A DNA stretch of 39,028 bases from an uncultured Roseburia sp. (GTDB lineage Bacteria > Bacillota > Clostridia > Lachnospirales > Lachnospiraceae): the NCBI GenBank assembly GCA_944380515.1, contig CALWHT010000048.1:1-39028 (forward strand), in the 5' to 3' direction. Shown here in pieces: positions 1 to 8,228 of this stretch. Each line of letters begins with the position of its first letter. Positions within the stretch are counted from its first letter, which is position 1. The translations under genes were made by a program, and so were the position numbers. The notes beneath the pieces are model-generated. The model saw only the letters and a list, made by a program, of their open reading frames with translations. It did no database searches and had not been told where the DNA came from.

Positions 1-1859
1 CCCTTGGCAAATGAACCCTGTGTGTAGACGCCGGTGATGCCGTCCCGCGCCGTTCCGTCCCCGCTGACGCGCTCGCGCATCGCGGTCGTCTGCATGTCGT
101 AATAGCACTCTTCATAATACCCGGGCAAACGGTAACCGCTTCCGATAAAACCGCCGAGACGCGGCGTGCGGCTGGTCTCTGCAACTGTAGTCACGGTCGT
201 GTCTGTCAGGATGTTGCCGACCTCGCCGGCCGCGTAGCAGTTGATATACGCGCTTCCGCTGACAGTCCGAATCGTTCCGTTGGCATCAATCGTCATATCT
301 CTTGCGCAGTTGCTTTCATCATAACCAACAAAACCGCCCAAATCCGTCCCCGCGTAATCCATTCCGACCATGGCCGTGGAATAGCAGTTTTTGAATACGG
401 CATTTCCTCCCCTGAACTGATTTGCACTTACATGTCCTCCCGCAATATACCCTGCAAAGCCGCCGATTCTCTTCGTTCCTTCCACGACACCAGATGTATA
501 ACAATTTTCAAAATAAGAATTGACAGAGATTACGTGATTCTCGTCATAATAGTATCCGGCATAGCTTATTGCAGTTCCCACCTGTCCTGCAATTACCCTT
601 CCCACGAAGGCACCGGTCTGTTCGTCTCCGTACATAACGTTATTCGTATAGCAGCCGCGGATAATAACACCCGCCACACAGGAAAACATCCCTCCGGAAT
701 CCGCAGCGTTTCCCGCTGAGACGGAAAATACCTCGCTGTCTATCGAATAACAATCCTCTGCCATAGCACAGGAAATTCCGGTATTTAAAAATGCCTCCGG
801 TATCGTCGGAAATGCACTGTTATATGCTGCCGGCGTTGCACCTATGCTGCTATATGACATTCGAAACGCCGCGGAAAATCCTCCCACATGAGATGTACCG
901 CGGATATAGCAGTCTTCCGTAGAACAGTTTTTGACAAACGCATTACGCCTAACATTTGTACATCCTATAAGCCCCCCTGCGTACTCTCCGTTTCTATGCA
1001 CATATCCCTCTCTGGCATGTACGTTGTACAGATAACCGTTGCCTGAACCAATCAAACATCCGTACATGATACCCGCACCAACATTGCCTCCGGCACTCAC
1101 ATCATTTTGCGACTGGCATAAAACTATGGAGGACTGAAAATTCAGATTTTTTACCACCAGATAACATTGTACAGAGCCAAAAAAACCTGCTGACTCCTTG
1201 CTTCCCGATGCAAATGACCGCATGTTGTAAATGGTATGCCCGTTTCCTTCCAGATAAACCCATCGTCCGCTGCCTGTATCTATTGGCGTCCAATTCTGCT
1301 CCTGACCGTTCAGGTTGATATCATTGGTCAGATTAATCTTAACATTTGCGCTTCCAAGCTGTGACATGACATATTTCAATTCCCGCGCATTACTGACGTT
1401 ATATTCCCGGTAGGTCACATTTTGGGAGGTACTCTGCGTCGTGCCGTCGCTTCCCCTGACGTAGGTGTCACTGTATTCATACGTATTCGTCGTATAGCTC
1501 ACGCTGGAAGACCCGCCGTCCCATGCCGTAATGCCCCGCGCTGCAAGCACCTGATTGTCTACCCAGTTAAAGTAATCATTTCCCGGGGCGACCTGCCAGC
1601 CGCCGGAACTCAGCATGGTGTTTACCTGCTCCGGAGTCCGGTAAGTAAACGCTTCGTCTGTCCCGTCCGCTTTCTCCAATATGTCATTTTGAATTTCCAG
1701 CCACCGTGCCTCCTGAAATTCATTGATGGAATCGTATTTTGCCACGCCGCTGCCCGCGGCAAAGACCTCCATTGGAGCAGCCTGTAATAAGAGCGTAAAT
1801 ACCAGCAACAGGACTGCAGTCATTCGAATCCCCCGTCCCACTCGTTGCAGCATTCCCAT
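1..1859 (-). CDS. Secreted GLUG-repeat surface protein, 3' end outside the window
   Basis: The frame is open from 1859 to the left edge, at least 619 residues. Translation by hand gives a signal peptide (hydrophobic core TAVLLLVFTLLLQAA, likely cleavage after MEVFA), a unique region, then repeats with the GLUG signature: AGGLIGC, GGFAGYIAGG, LGGFVGYDES and LGGFIGSGY, each near an NCY or ECYYD motif. GLUG proteins are extracellular and often wall-anchored or adhesive in gut Firmicutes; the anchor would lie beyond the edge. A class B sortase gene sits directly upstream and could process it (inference). The first in-frame ATG (1859) has no normal ribosome site. The strong site belongs to an ATG at 1908, separated by a G11 run that puts it out of frame. 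Function beyond surface location is unknown. Confidence 0.8.
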   Translation of the reverse strand, partial: MGMLQRVGRGIRMTAVLLLVFTLLLQAAPMEVFAAGSGVAKYDSINEFQEARWLEIQNDILEKADGTDEAFTYRTPEQVNTMLSSGGWQVAPGNDYFNWVDNQVLAARGITAWDGGSSSVSYTTNTYEYSDTYVRGSDGTTQSTSQNVTYREYNVSNARELKYVMSQLGSANVKINLTNDINLNGQEQNWTPIDTGSGRWVYLEGNGHTIYNMRSFASGSKESAGFFGSVQCYLVVKNLNFQSSIVLCQSQNDVSAGGNVGAGIMYGCLIGSGNGYLYNVHAREGYVHRNGEYAGGLIGCTNVRRNAFVKNCSTEDCYIRGTSHVGGFSAAFRMSYSSIGATPAAYNSAFPTIPEAFLNTGISCAMAEDCYSIDSEVFSVSAGNAADSGGMFSCVAGVIIRGCYTNNVMYGDEQTGAFVGRVIAGQVGTAISYAGYYYDENHVISVNSYFENCYTSGVVEGTKRIGGFAGYIAGGHVSANQFRGGNAVFKNCYSTAMVGMDYAGTDLGGFVGYDESNCARDMTIDANGTIRTVSGSAYINCYAAGEVGNILTDTTVTTVAETSRTPRLGGFIGSGYRLPGYYEECYYDMQTTAMRERVSGDGTARDGITGVYTQGSFAK

Positions 1860-1860
1860 G

Positions 1861-1908
1861 TTACTTTTTCCCCCCCCCCCAGAACAAATGTTTGTTATTT
1901 TTTCTCAT
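1861..1908 (-). other. Short leader frame of the GLUG gene, closed by the G11 run
   Basis: ATG at 1908 is preceded by AAGGAGG ten bases upstream, the best ribosome site in this gap. As given, the frame reads MRKNNKHLFWGGGKK and stops at TAA (1863-1861). Only one base separates this stop from the ATG at 1859 of the GLUG protein. With one G fewer the frame would read MRKNNKHLFWGGGKSNMGML and run straight into the signal peptide, giving it a basic N-terminus. I therefore read this as the true 5' end of the GLUG gene in an out-of-frame state. Confidence 0.7.
1870..1880 (-). repeat. G11 homopolymer, candidate phase-variation tract
   Basis: Eleven C on the plus strand (G on the coding strand) lie between codon 10 of the 1908 frame and the signal peptide. 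Ten or thirteen G would join the frames; eleven gives an early TAA; twelve gives a TGA shortly after the join. Long G runs near the 5' end of surface genes are the classic substrate of slipped-strand phase variation. A sequencing length error cannot be excluded. Confidence 0.8.
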
Positions 1909-1918
1909 TCGACCTGTT

Positions 1919-1925
1919 CCTCCTT
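1919..1925 (-). promoter_or_regulatory. Ribosome binding site for the ATG at 1908
   Basis: AAGGAGG on the minus strand, ten bases before ATG 1908. It is far stronger than anything before ATG 1859, where only the G run and AAAAAG precede the start. It decides that the natural start is upstream of the G run. Confidence 0.65.
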
Positions 1926-1997
1926 ACCAATCATTTTTTCTCTGGCAGCTTTTCCCGTCATGCCCTTTCATCTTCGTTCCAGTGTCGATGTCCCCGC

Positions 1998-2819
1998 TTA
2001 TCTTTCAAGTTCCTCTGTCAGTACTCCGATAATTAACAGACGGCTGTCGCTGTCATTGCTCATACAGGTAGAAAGCGTAATCAGGCGGCTGTCCGTCGTA
2101 ACCGGCACTTCCTCCCTGATATTCCCTTCCTGCTCCGAAAGGGACTCCAAAAACGCCTCATAATCCCCCTCGTCCTCAAAATCATAGGTCGCCATGATAT
2201 GACGGTCATCATAGACCGCCTGCCTCGCAATCTCATAGACCAGACTTTTTTCTGGCGTCACAACATAGATGTACGGGTGCTCCTCAAAAAACTCCGCATC
2301 CATAAATTCCCGCAGCGAACCAAACATGGTACGGTTTTTCATGCTGTGGCCGTATACCACGGTGTTGGAATCGGTAAAATCCCCGACATTACAGGGCTCT
2401 ATGTAAATCGAACCTGGCAGCCCGGCCACACCCTCTATCGTATGGTTCAAATAATACGAATCATGCATATCCGAAGTATCCGCGTTCCGCAGGATGGGAT
2501 AATCAACCTCTGTCCCCGGCACATAAATCCATGCGCACACATCCGTATTCGTCTCCCATAGCTTCTCAAAATCTACGGACGGAATCTCCGCCTCATCATA
2601 CGACTGCTGCCCCGCTTCCGTCTCTTCCGCTTCTGTTACCTCCATACCCTCAATACTCTGTTCCTTTATCTCCTCATAGACGCCCTGGGCATGTACATTT
2701 TTATACGTTTGCCAGCCCGCACGGCCAAGACAAAACAGCATGACAAGAATTAACAGAACAGAGACATACACTCTGCGTTTTTCGTCTCTTTTTCTTCGTT
2801 CCCTCTTCATTTTTTCCAT
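1998..2819 (-). CDS. srtB: Class B sortase
   Basis: The 273-residue product has a short basic N-terminus, one membrane anchor (about residues 17-33), an acidic linker (50-80) and a sortase domain from about 83. The catalytic set is visible: His158 in VVYGHSMKN, Cys252 in ITLSTC and Arg260 in SDSRLLI. The TLSTC context, the long region before the Cys and the N-terminal anchor fit class B. Sortases cleave a C-terminal sorting signal and join the protein to peptidoglycan or a pilus on the outer face of the membrane. AAGGA precedes the ATG by five bases. The GLUG surface gene follows 90-138 bases downstream on the same strand, with no terminator seen between, so it is the likely substrate (inference). 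Confidence 0.92.
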   Translation of the reverse strand: MEKMKRERRKRDEKRRVYVSVLLILVMLFCLGRAGWQTYKNVHAQGVYEEIKEQSIEGMEVTEAEETEAGQQSYDEAEIPSVDFEKLWETNTDVCAWIYVPGTEVDYPILRNADTSDMHDSYYLNHTIEGVAGLPGSIYIEPCNVGDFTDSNTVVYGHSMKNRTMFGSLREFMDAEFFEEHPYIYVVTPEKSLVYEIARQAVYDDRHIMATYDFEDEGDYEAFLESLSEQEGNIREEVPVTTDSRLITLSTCMSNDSDSRLLIIGVLTEELER

Positions 2820-2894
2820 AACATTCCTTACCTTTCGGCTTTTCCGGTACTATTTTCACAGATGTTATTCCTTTATTTTACTACTTTTGCCATG

Positions 2895-2938
2895 CTGCCG
2901 CAAGAGCTTTTTCGTTTATTTTCGCTTTAATGCGGCAG
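2895..2938. repeat. Inverted repeat upstream of the sortase gene
   Basis: CTGCCGCA (2895-2902) and TGCGGCAG (2931-2938) are perfect inverted 8-mers 28 bases apart, in the 230-base gap between the sortase start and the PIN gene end. The loop is too long for a simple terminator. It may be an operator or part of the sortase leader; the role is unknown. Confidence 0.3.
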
Positions 2939-3011
2939 AGCATTTTCTGCTTTTCACAGAATTAACTGTCAACGGCAGATGTCAAAGAAGCAGTGTTTCT
3001 CAGATAATAAG

Positions 3012-3043
3012 AAAAAGCATTCTGCCCCTGCAAAATGCCTTTT
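3012..3043 (-). terminator. Intrinsic terminator after the PIN toxin gene
   Basis: On the minus strand AAAAGGCATTTTGC pairs with GCAGAATGCTTTTT around a short AGGG loop and ends in a T run, a few bases after the PIN stop codon. It separates the toxin-antitoxin pair from the sortase gene. Confidence 0.7.
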
Positions 3044-3049
3044 CATACT

Positions 3050-3412
3050 TTATCCGTCTAATTTCTTATTCAATTTCTTATCAAAACTAATCACTTCGGC
3101 TCCGGCGACACGATGGTATGCAATCAGAATGCAGTCTACAAAATCAAGCGAAGTTGCCGCATACTCCATTAGTGCTTCTACCATAATTTCCTGATTTTCT
3201 ATGGCGACCTCGTCCATAAAATCAATCAATGTATTTGAAATCTCTTTTCGTTCAACTTTATATACGCCGTTTAAAACATATACAACTTCCGCAATAACTT
3301 CCGCCAATGTATACGCCCCCGCTTCCACCGCTTTTCGGGCATCCTGTGATAACTGCGGATGGTCTCCCAGTAAATATCGCAGTATCACATTGGCATCAAT
3401 CAGTTTTTTCAT
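3050..3412 (-). CDS. PIN-domain toxin ribonuclease of a type II toxin-antitoxin pair
   Basis: The 120-residue protein starts at MKKLIDANVILRYLLGDHP. PIN-domain acidic residues are visible: Asp6 in LIDAN, Glu42 before VVYVL, Asp93 in DFVDCILIA and Asp111 in ISFDKKL. PIN toxins of the VapC type are Mg-dependent ribonucleases that cut specific RNAs when freed from the antitoxin. The start codon lies inside the antitoxin gene (17-base overlap), with only a weak GGTGG site, so translation is probably coupled. A longer frame reaching 3475 merely reads through the antitoxin in another phase. The RNA target is unknown. Pairing a PIN toxin with a RelB/DinJ-like antitoxin is a mixed combination, seen in several families. 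Confidence 0.88.
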   Translation of the reverse strand: MKKLIDANVILRYLLGDHPQLSQDARKAVEAGAYTLAEVIAEVVYVLNGVYKVERKEISNTLIDFMDEVAIENQEIMVEALMEYAATSLDFVDCILIAYHRVAGAEVISFDKKLNKKLDG

Positions 3413-3668
3413 GTTTTTCCACCAACGCCCTTTCCATCGCTCCGGCTTCCTGCTCCCGCAGTCCCATATCCGCATACTTTGAAAGTCGACCGTAGGTATT
3501 TTTCCTGTTCGCTGTCATAACAAACGGCATACCGTTTTCCTGTACACTTTGCTTCGCAAAAATTCTCACTGCTTCTGCAAGAGAAGTTCCCATCTCCCGA
3601 TATAATGCCTCTGCCTGTTCCTTTAAATCTGCATCCATCCGAACCTGTAAGGTTGCTTCTTTTGCCAT
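3396..3668 (-). CDS. RelB/DinJ-family antitoxin
   Basis: The 90-residue protein begins MAKEATLQVRMDADLKEQAE, a ribbon-helix-helix N-terminus typical of RelB/DinJ antitoxins, and carries the family motif near residue 50 (ENGMPFVM). Such antitoxins bind their own promoter and neutralise the toxin with a flexible C-terminal tail; here the tail is charged (ERALVEKHEKTD). AAGGAGG eight bases before ATG 3668 fixes this start over an upstream in-frame codon at 3704. It precedes and overlaps the PIN gene, the usual order. Direct repeats upstream are candidate operator sites. Confidence 0.88.
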   Translation of the reverse strand: MAKEATLQVRMDADLKEQAEALYREMGTSLAEAVRIFAKQSVQENGMPFVMTANRKNTYGRLSKYADMGLREQEAGAMERALVEKHEKTD

Positions 3669-3692
3669 AGCAATCGCCTCCTTTTTGTAATA

Positions 3693-3729
3693 CAATCGTA
3701 TCACATTCTATAGATTTTAGCAATCGTAT
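3693..3729. repeat. Direct repeats at the toxin-antitoxin promoter, candidate operator
   Basis: CAATCGTAT occurs at 3693-3701 and exactly again at 3721-3729, 28 bases apart, just upstream of the antitoxin start. On the minus strand a weak promoter (TTGCTA, 17 bases, TACGAT) uses parts of both repeats. Ribbon-helix-helix antitoxins usually bind paired short repeats, so this is a reasonable autoregulation site (inference). Confidence 0.4.
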
Positions 3730-3734
3730 TTCTC

Positions 3735-4991
3735 TCAGATAAAAAATCCGTATTTCAGGAAGTCATACAGCCGTCCCGCCTGGCTCTGGAATATTCTTGC
3801 GCCGAAGCTGTCAAAGCCCGCAACCCACACGACGGCAAGTACAAAATACCACGGGTGCCTGCGGATGCGCGTCTCCATCCGCCGATAGGCGTAAACCATT
3901 GAAGCGTCCTTTTTGGCAAGGAAAAGCAAAAACACGAAGGTCGGCATTGCCAAAAACGGCGCCAGATGCCTGCCCCAGTCCACATGAATCACAAACATCG
4001 GCACGAAACAGAGATTTACCAGCAGCGCGTACAGGTACGGAGACTGCAGACGTTTTACCCCGTTTTGCTTCAGATGAGAAAATACGTCCTTCCACACCAG
4101 TACATACAGCACCAGAAGCGGTGAAAACAACAGCAAAATCAAAAGCAGATGACGAATCGGGTCCTCGTTTCCGTTGAAAAAGACAGAGGTCACATTTTCA
4201 AGCTGAAACTTCATGCTGCCGAAATACTCGAGCTGAATCGCATAGTCGGAGACCTCCAGATTCGTTCTGGATTTGATAAAATCAACCGTTTCCTCCACGC
4301 TGTCAAAATTGATGGATGTAAAGAACTGAAAATAAACGGCAGCCGCCACCTCAATCGCCCCGGAGACGAACACCCCGGCAAATTTTTTCGCGTGAATACG
4401 GTTGCCGGCAAACGCGTCATAGCACAGTACCGTAAAGGTCAGCGGATAATAGAGAAACGCAAAGCCCTGATGGATGGCGAGACCGATCACGCCGAGCACC
4501 GTGATCAGCGCAGCCTTGAGCCAGAAATTTCGGACAAGCAGCGCCGCAAGAACCGTAAGCAGGGCCACAAGCAGCATATATACGTCGAATCTTCCGAGAT
4601 TCTGCTCATTCCATACATACGCAATCGAAAACGGCGCTGCGAGATATGCCACAACCGTACCGTATATGGCGTTTCTGCACGCGGGCGCCGCATTTTTTGC
4701 CATGCGCAGCATCCTGCCGAGCACAATCGCCAGAACCAGAATCGTCAGTGCAATCCCCGCTGCGACATACTTGTACGCTACCGTGCGGTCCAGATACTCT
4801 CCGTAAAACAGCCGGTAAATGCTTCCGATCAAAAGCCGCGAGCCGTTGCCCATGGAATAATCCATCGCCGCCCACGCGGAGGACCAGGTGTCAAGATCCA
4901 ACGCCCGGCCCGAGAGGAAACGTATCATAAGCGCCGTAAATATCAAGGCTTCATAGGAAATTTTACCCCAAATCTTTTTTATGGTGTTCAT
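3735..4991 (-). CDS. Polytopic membrane protein of unknown function
   Basis: The 418-residue protein has about ten hydrophobic segments (for example ALTILVLAIVLGRML, LLLILLLFSPLLVLYVLVW and FVLAVVWVAGFDSFG) with short polar loops. DLDTWSSAWAAMDYSMGNGSR near the N-terminus and VDWGRHLAPFLAMPTF near the C-terminus recall polysaccharide-polymerase or GtrII-type membrane glycosyltransferase families, but I cannot place it firmly. ATG 4991 follows TAGGA by seven bases; a GTG directly before it is the alternative. It starts nine bases after glyS, so the two are probably co-transcribed. The product is likely an inner-membrane cell-envelope protein. Confidence 0.75.
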   Translation of the reverse strand: MNTIKKIWGKISYEALIFTALMIRFLSGRALDLDTWSSAWAAMDYSMGNGSRLLIGSIYRLFYGEYLDRTVAYKYVAAGIALTILVLAIVLGRMLRMAKNAAPACRNAIYGTVVAYLAAPFSIAYVWNEQNLGRFDVYMLLVALLTVLAALLVRNFWLKAALITVLGVIGLAIHQGFAFLYYPLTFTVLCYDAFAGNRIHAKKFAGVFVSGAIEVAAAVYFQFFTSINFDSVEETVDFIKSRTNLEVSDYAIQLEYFGSMKFQLENVTSVFFNGNEDPIRHLLLILLLFSPLLVLYVLVWKDVFSHLKQNGVKRLQSPYLYALLVNLCFVPMFVIHVDWGRHLAPFLAMPTFVFLLFLAKKDASMVYAYRRMETRIRRHPWYFVLAVVWVAGFDSFGARIFQSQAGRLYDFLKYGFFI

Positions 4992-5000
4992 CACGTTTTC

Positions 5001-6398
5001 CTACCACTCGAATTTTTTTGCGAAATAAGCGTCCAGCTCTTCGATTTTCACTCTCTCCTGCTCCATCGTATCGCGGTCACGCACCGTCACCGCCCCGTCG
5101 TTTTCCGACTCAAAATCGTAGGTCACACAGAACGGCGTACCGATTTCATCCTGTCTTCTGTAGCGCTTTCCGATATTTCCCCTGTCGTCAAACTCGCAGT
5201 TGTATTTCCGGGAAAGCTGCGCGAAAATCTTCTCCGCTCCCTCACTGAGCTTCTTTGAGAGCGGAAGCACGCCAATCTTCACCGGGGCGAGCGCCGGATG
5301 GAAATGCAGCACCGTTCTCATATCCGGCTTTTCCTCCGTCCCGATATTCTCCTCGTCGTATGCGGCACAGAGGAAAGCGAGTACAACGCGGTCAGCGCCG
5401 AGGGACGGCTCAATGACGTAAGGAACGTAGCGCTCGTTTTTCTCATCGTCAAAATAGCTCAAATCCTGTCCGGAGGTTTCCTGATGGCGGGTCAGGTCGT
5501 AATCGGTTCTGTCCGCGATGCCCCACAGCTCGCCCCAGCCGAACGGGAATAAAAATTCAATATCCGTCGTTCCCTTGCTGTAGAAGGCAAGCTCCGCCGG
5601 GTCATGGTCGCGCAGGCGCATTTCCTCCTCCTTGATGCCGAGGGTCAGCAGCCAGTCGCGGCAGAAGCCTCTCCAGTACTGGAACCATTCCAAATCCGTT
5701 CCCGGTTCGCAGAAAAATTCCAGCTCCATCTGCTCAAACTCTCTGGTGCGGAAGGTAAAGTTGCCCGGCGTAATCTCGTTGCGGAAGGACTTTCCAATCT
5801 GTCCGATGCCGAACGGGATTTTCTTGCGGGAGGTTCTCTGTACATTCTTAAAGTTTACAAAAATACCCTGTGCGGTTTCCGGGCGCAGATAAACCGTATT
5901 CTTCGCATCCTCGGTTACGCCCTGGAAGGTTTTAAACATCAGGTTGAATTGACGGATATCGGTAAAATTGTGCTTGCCGCAGGTCGGGCAGGGAATCTGA
6001 TGCTCCTCGATAAACGCCTTCATTTCCTCCTGTGACCAACCGTCCACGGAGCCGTCAAGCTCCAGATTATGTTCCTCCGCAAAATCCTCGATCAGCTTAT
6101 CCGCGCGGAAACGCTCGTGACATTCCTTACAGTCCATCAGCGGGTCGGAAAATCCGCCGAGATGCCCGGAAGCAACCCAGGTCTGCGGGTTCATCAATAT
6201 GGCGCAGTCCACACCGACGTTGTAGGGATTCTCCTGAATAAACTTCTGCCACCAGGCCCTTTTGACATTATTCTTAAGCTCTACACCGAGATTGCCGTAA
6301 TCCCAGGTATTTGCAAGACCTCCGTAAATTTCGGAGCCGGGATATACAAACCCTCTGGACTTTGCCAGCGCTACAATTTTATCCATTGACTTTTCCAT
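5001..6398 (-). CDS. glyS: Glycyl-tRNA synthetase, single-chain alpha2 type
   Basis: The 465-residue class II synthetase charges tRNA-Gly with glycine in the cytoplasm. Recognisable parts are [18 protein letters not shown] near the N-terminus, a zinc-ribbon-like insertion ([13 protein letters not shown]), [12 protein letters not shown], motif 2 ([20 protein letters not shown]) and motif 3 ([11 protein letters not shown]), with the anticodon-binding domain after it. This is the eukaryote/archaea-like dimeric form rather than GlyQ plus GlyS. GTGAGGA stands eight bases before ATG 6398, which rules out the upstream in-frame ATG at 6428. It sits downstream of recO and a lipoprotein gene on the same strand. 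No T-box fits in the 72-base gap upstream. Confidence 0.97.
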   Translation of the reverse strand: MEKSMDKIVALAKSRGFVYPGSEIYGGLANTWDYGNLGVELKNNVKRAWWQKFIQENPYNVGVDCAILMNPQTWVASGHLGGFSDPLMDCKECHERFRADKLIEDFAEEHNLELDGSVDGWSQEEMKAFIEEHQIPCPTCGKHNFTDIRQFNLMFKTFQGVTEDAKNTVYLRPETAQGIFVNFKNVQRTSRKKIPFGIGQIGKSFRNEITPGNFTFRTREFEQMELEFFCEPGTDLEWFQYWRGFCRDWLLTLGIKEEEMRLRDHDPAELAFYSKGTTDIEFLFPFGWGELWGIADRTDYDLTRHQETSGQDLSYFDDEKNERYVPYVIEPSLGADRVVLAFLCAAYDEENIGTEEKPDMRTVLHFHPALAPVKIGVLPLSKKLSEGAEKIFAQLSRKYNCEFDDRGNIGKRYRRQDEIGTPFCVTYDFESENDGAVTVRDRDTMEQERVKIEELDAYFAKKFEW

Positions 6399-6470
6399 AA
6401 AAAATTCCTCACCTTCTTCTATTTTCATCCGCCAAACTGCCCCGGGCGGAAAATAACCTTATCTGCCGTA

Positions 6471-7193
6471 TTATTTATATATGATATACGTATACACATC
6501 CGTCTCAAAGGAGCCGTCGTCCGACACGTCCTGCACTTCGGCGGCTTCGCTCACAGCGGCCTCCTCCGTCGCGGTCTCCGTTACCGACTCATTCCCGCCG
6601 GCAGTCTCCGCGCCAAGGCTGTAGCCCTCGCGGATGGATACGCTGTCCGTCCCCGTGAGCCGGACGTTCTCGCTCGATACAAAGCAGATGTCCCCGTCCA
6701 CCGTGACATCCGTGTTTGCCCTGATGATCACAGCCTGCAAATCATCGTCGGCATAAATTTCTTCCCTGGAAGCCGTACCTGATACCGCTCCGTCCTCCAC
6801 GCTTACGAAATCCACGGCAAAATCATAGCCCGCCGCAAGCGCCGAGACAACCTTGCCCTGATAGAGCTCGATTCCGTTAAAGCTGCTGTAGTCCTCAGCG
6901 GTTTTATACTCCATCTTAAGCTTTGCCGTCCCGTCCTCCACGGAAAGATCCAGCACCTTCACGGAATTCCTGCCGTTCTGGTCGTTATACTCCGCCACGG
7001 CATCGTCCACATAGCTTTTCAGCTCTTCCTCGTCGTAGTACTCCTTATCCAGCGTCTCGACATCCACAGACGTAACGCCGCCCTTTTTATCCACAAACAC
7101 CATATCGGTATCGGCATCCACCGTGCTTCCGCAGCCGGCAAGGACACCCGCGCAAAGAGCGGCGCACAGGATGGCGCAAATTCGTTTTTTCAT
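6471..7193 (-). CDS. Lipoprotein of unknown function
   Basis: The 240-residue protein starts MKKRICAILC and has a clear lipoprotein signal with lipobox LAGC (Cys21), so it should be lipid-anchored outside the membrane. The mature part is acidic with alternating beta-like stretches (VKVLDLSVEDGTAKLKMEY, NTDVTVDGDICFVSSENVRL) and a low-complexity Glu/Ala/Thr segment before the end. GGAG lies eight bases before ATG 7193. It lies between recO and glyS. I recognise no catalytic motif; similar proteins of this size occur at this place in Lachnospiraceae, as far as I recall. Confidence 0.8.
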   Translation of the reverse strand: MKKRICAILCAALCAGVLAGCGSTVDADTDMVFVDKKGGVTSVDVETLDKEYYDEEELKSYVDDAVAEYNDQNGRNSVKVLDLSVEDGTAKLKMEYKTAEDYSSFNGIELYQGKVVSALAAGYDFAVDFVSVEDGAVSGTASREEIYADDDLQAVIIRANTDVTVDGDICFVSSENVRLTGTDSVSIREGYSLGAETAGGNESVTETATEEAAVSEAAEVQDVSDDGSFETDVYTYIIYK

Positions 7194-7260
7194 AATCAAC
7201 TCTCCATTCCTCTCTCCATTCGGCTAATCCTCAATATTATACTATTTCCGTCCTGCAATT

Positions 7261-8022
7261 TCAACCGGTAAATAGCTCGTCCAATACCTTCAGCGATTGA
7301 AATGTATGGTCAAGATAACGCATCCGGTAGCTTTTCAGGATTTCTGTCAGCTCCCGAAGCACCTTTTCGCTGACGGAGAAGGTATAGAGCTTCGCCACGG
7401 GAGACGCGATGACATACTGCATGGTATAGAGCGTGGATTCGTCCATCAGCGTCCATCCCGGCTCCGCTGCCGCGCTCTCCCTGCGGCAGTCCGTGCAGAC
7501 CGTCCCGCCCCGCTCCACGGAAAACCAGTGCAGATGCTCCTTTTTCCCGCAGCTTAGGCAGGTAAATACGTTCGGCCCCTCGCCGCCCACAGCAAGCGCT
7601 TTGAGCTCAAAGATACAGCGCACCAGCCGGTTATCGTACGCGCTGGAAGCAAGCGCGCGCAGTGACTGATAAAGCAGCTTTAACAGCTCCCGCTCATCGC
7701 TGTTCTCCTGCGCGTAATAAGCGGCAAATTCCAAAAAATAAAACCCGTAATATGTAGCGGAAAGATCTCCCGTCAGCTCCCGGAAATAATTCTGTATCGC
7801 CGCCCGGACCACCGTATAGGAGCTTCTTCCCTCAAAAAGCTCAAACTCACCGAAGCAAAAAGGATTTGCCGCCGCAAGAAGCTGGCTGTTCGGCCGCCTC
7901 GCCCCCCTCGCGAACGCTGTTATTTTCCCTCTTTCCTTTGTGAGCAGCGTAATTCTTTTATCATATTCGCCTATCGGCATTACATTCAAGACCATCCCGG
8001 TCGCTACGATATTCTGTCCCAT
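7261..8022 (-). CDS. recO: DNA repair protein RecO
   Basis: The 253-residue protein opens with an OB-fold (IVATGMVLNVMPIGEYDKR, LLTKERGKITAFARGARRP), then a helical part and a zinc-binding CLSCGKK / CTDCR pair. RecO anneals SSB-coated strands and, with RecR, loads RecA in gap repair. I chose ATG 8022 because homologues begin just before the IVATGMVL strand. An ATG at 8067 has a better AAGGGAG site nine to ten bases upstream and would add 15 residues, so it is a real alternative. The 5' end overlaps the yqzL-like gene, which itself follows era: the Firmicutes order era-yqzL-recO. Confidence 0.93.
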   Translation of the reverse strand: MGQNIVATGMVLNVMPIGEYDKRITLLTKERGKITAFARGARRPNSQLLAAANPFCFGEFELFEGRSSYTVVRAAIQNYFRELTGDLSATYYGFYFLEFAAYYAQENSDERELLKLLYQSLRALASSAYDNRLVRCIFELKALAVGGEGPNVFTCLSCGKKEHLHWFSVERGGTVCTDCRRESAAAEPGWTLMDESTLYTMQYVIASPVAKLYTFSVSEKVLRELTEILKSYRMRYLDHTFQSLKVLDELFTG

Positions 8023-8143
8023 CCGGTCCGTTTTCCTGTCTCCTCCCCGGCGCGCGAAAGCCGCCATCCGACACAGCTCCCTTAAACCTCAGGTAATCCG
8101 TCACTTTTCCTGTTGCCATAAAGTCCTTCCAGGCTTCCTCCAT
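7961..8143 (-). CDS. yqzL: YqzL-like small protein between era and recO
   Basis: The 60-residue frame begins MEEAWKDFMATGKVTDYLRF. AW-x-F-x-TG-x-YL-x-[FY]K is the core of the short YqzL family, which in Bacillus lies between era and recO exactly as here. GGAGG stands eight bases before ATG 8143. After the core the frame runs on in low-complexity sequence and overlaps recO by about 60 bases, so the C-terminal half may be incidental. Function is unknown; conserved position with two RNA/DNA maintenance genes is the only clue. Confidence 0.65.
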   Translation of the reverse strand: MEEAWKDFMATGKVTDYLRFKGAVSDGGFRAPGRRQENGPDGTEYRSDRDGLECNADRRI

Positions 8144-8228
8144 CGTCCTTCCCTCCAGTCATCCATTGCTTTCTGATTTTAGGATTTCCGATGGCCTCTG
8201 CCCTTATACCAGCAAATAATTGGTAAGA

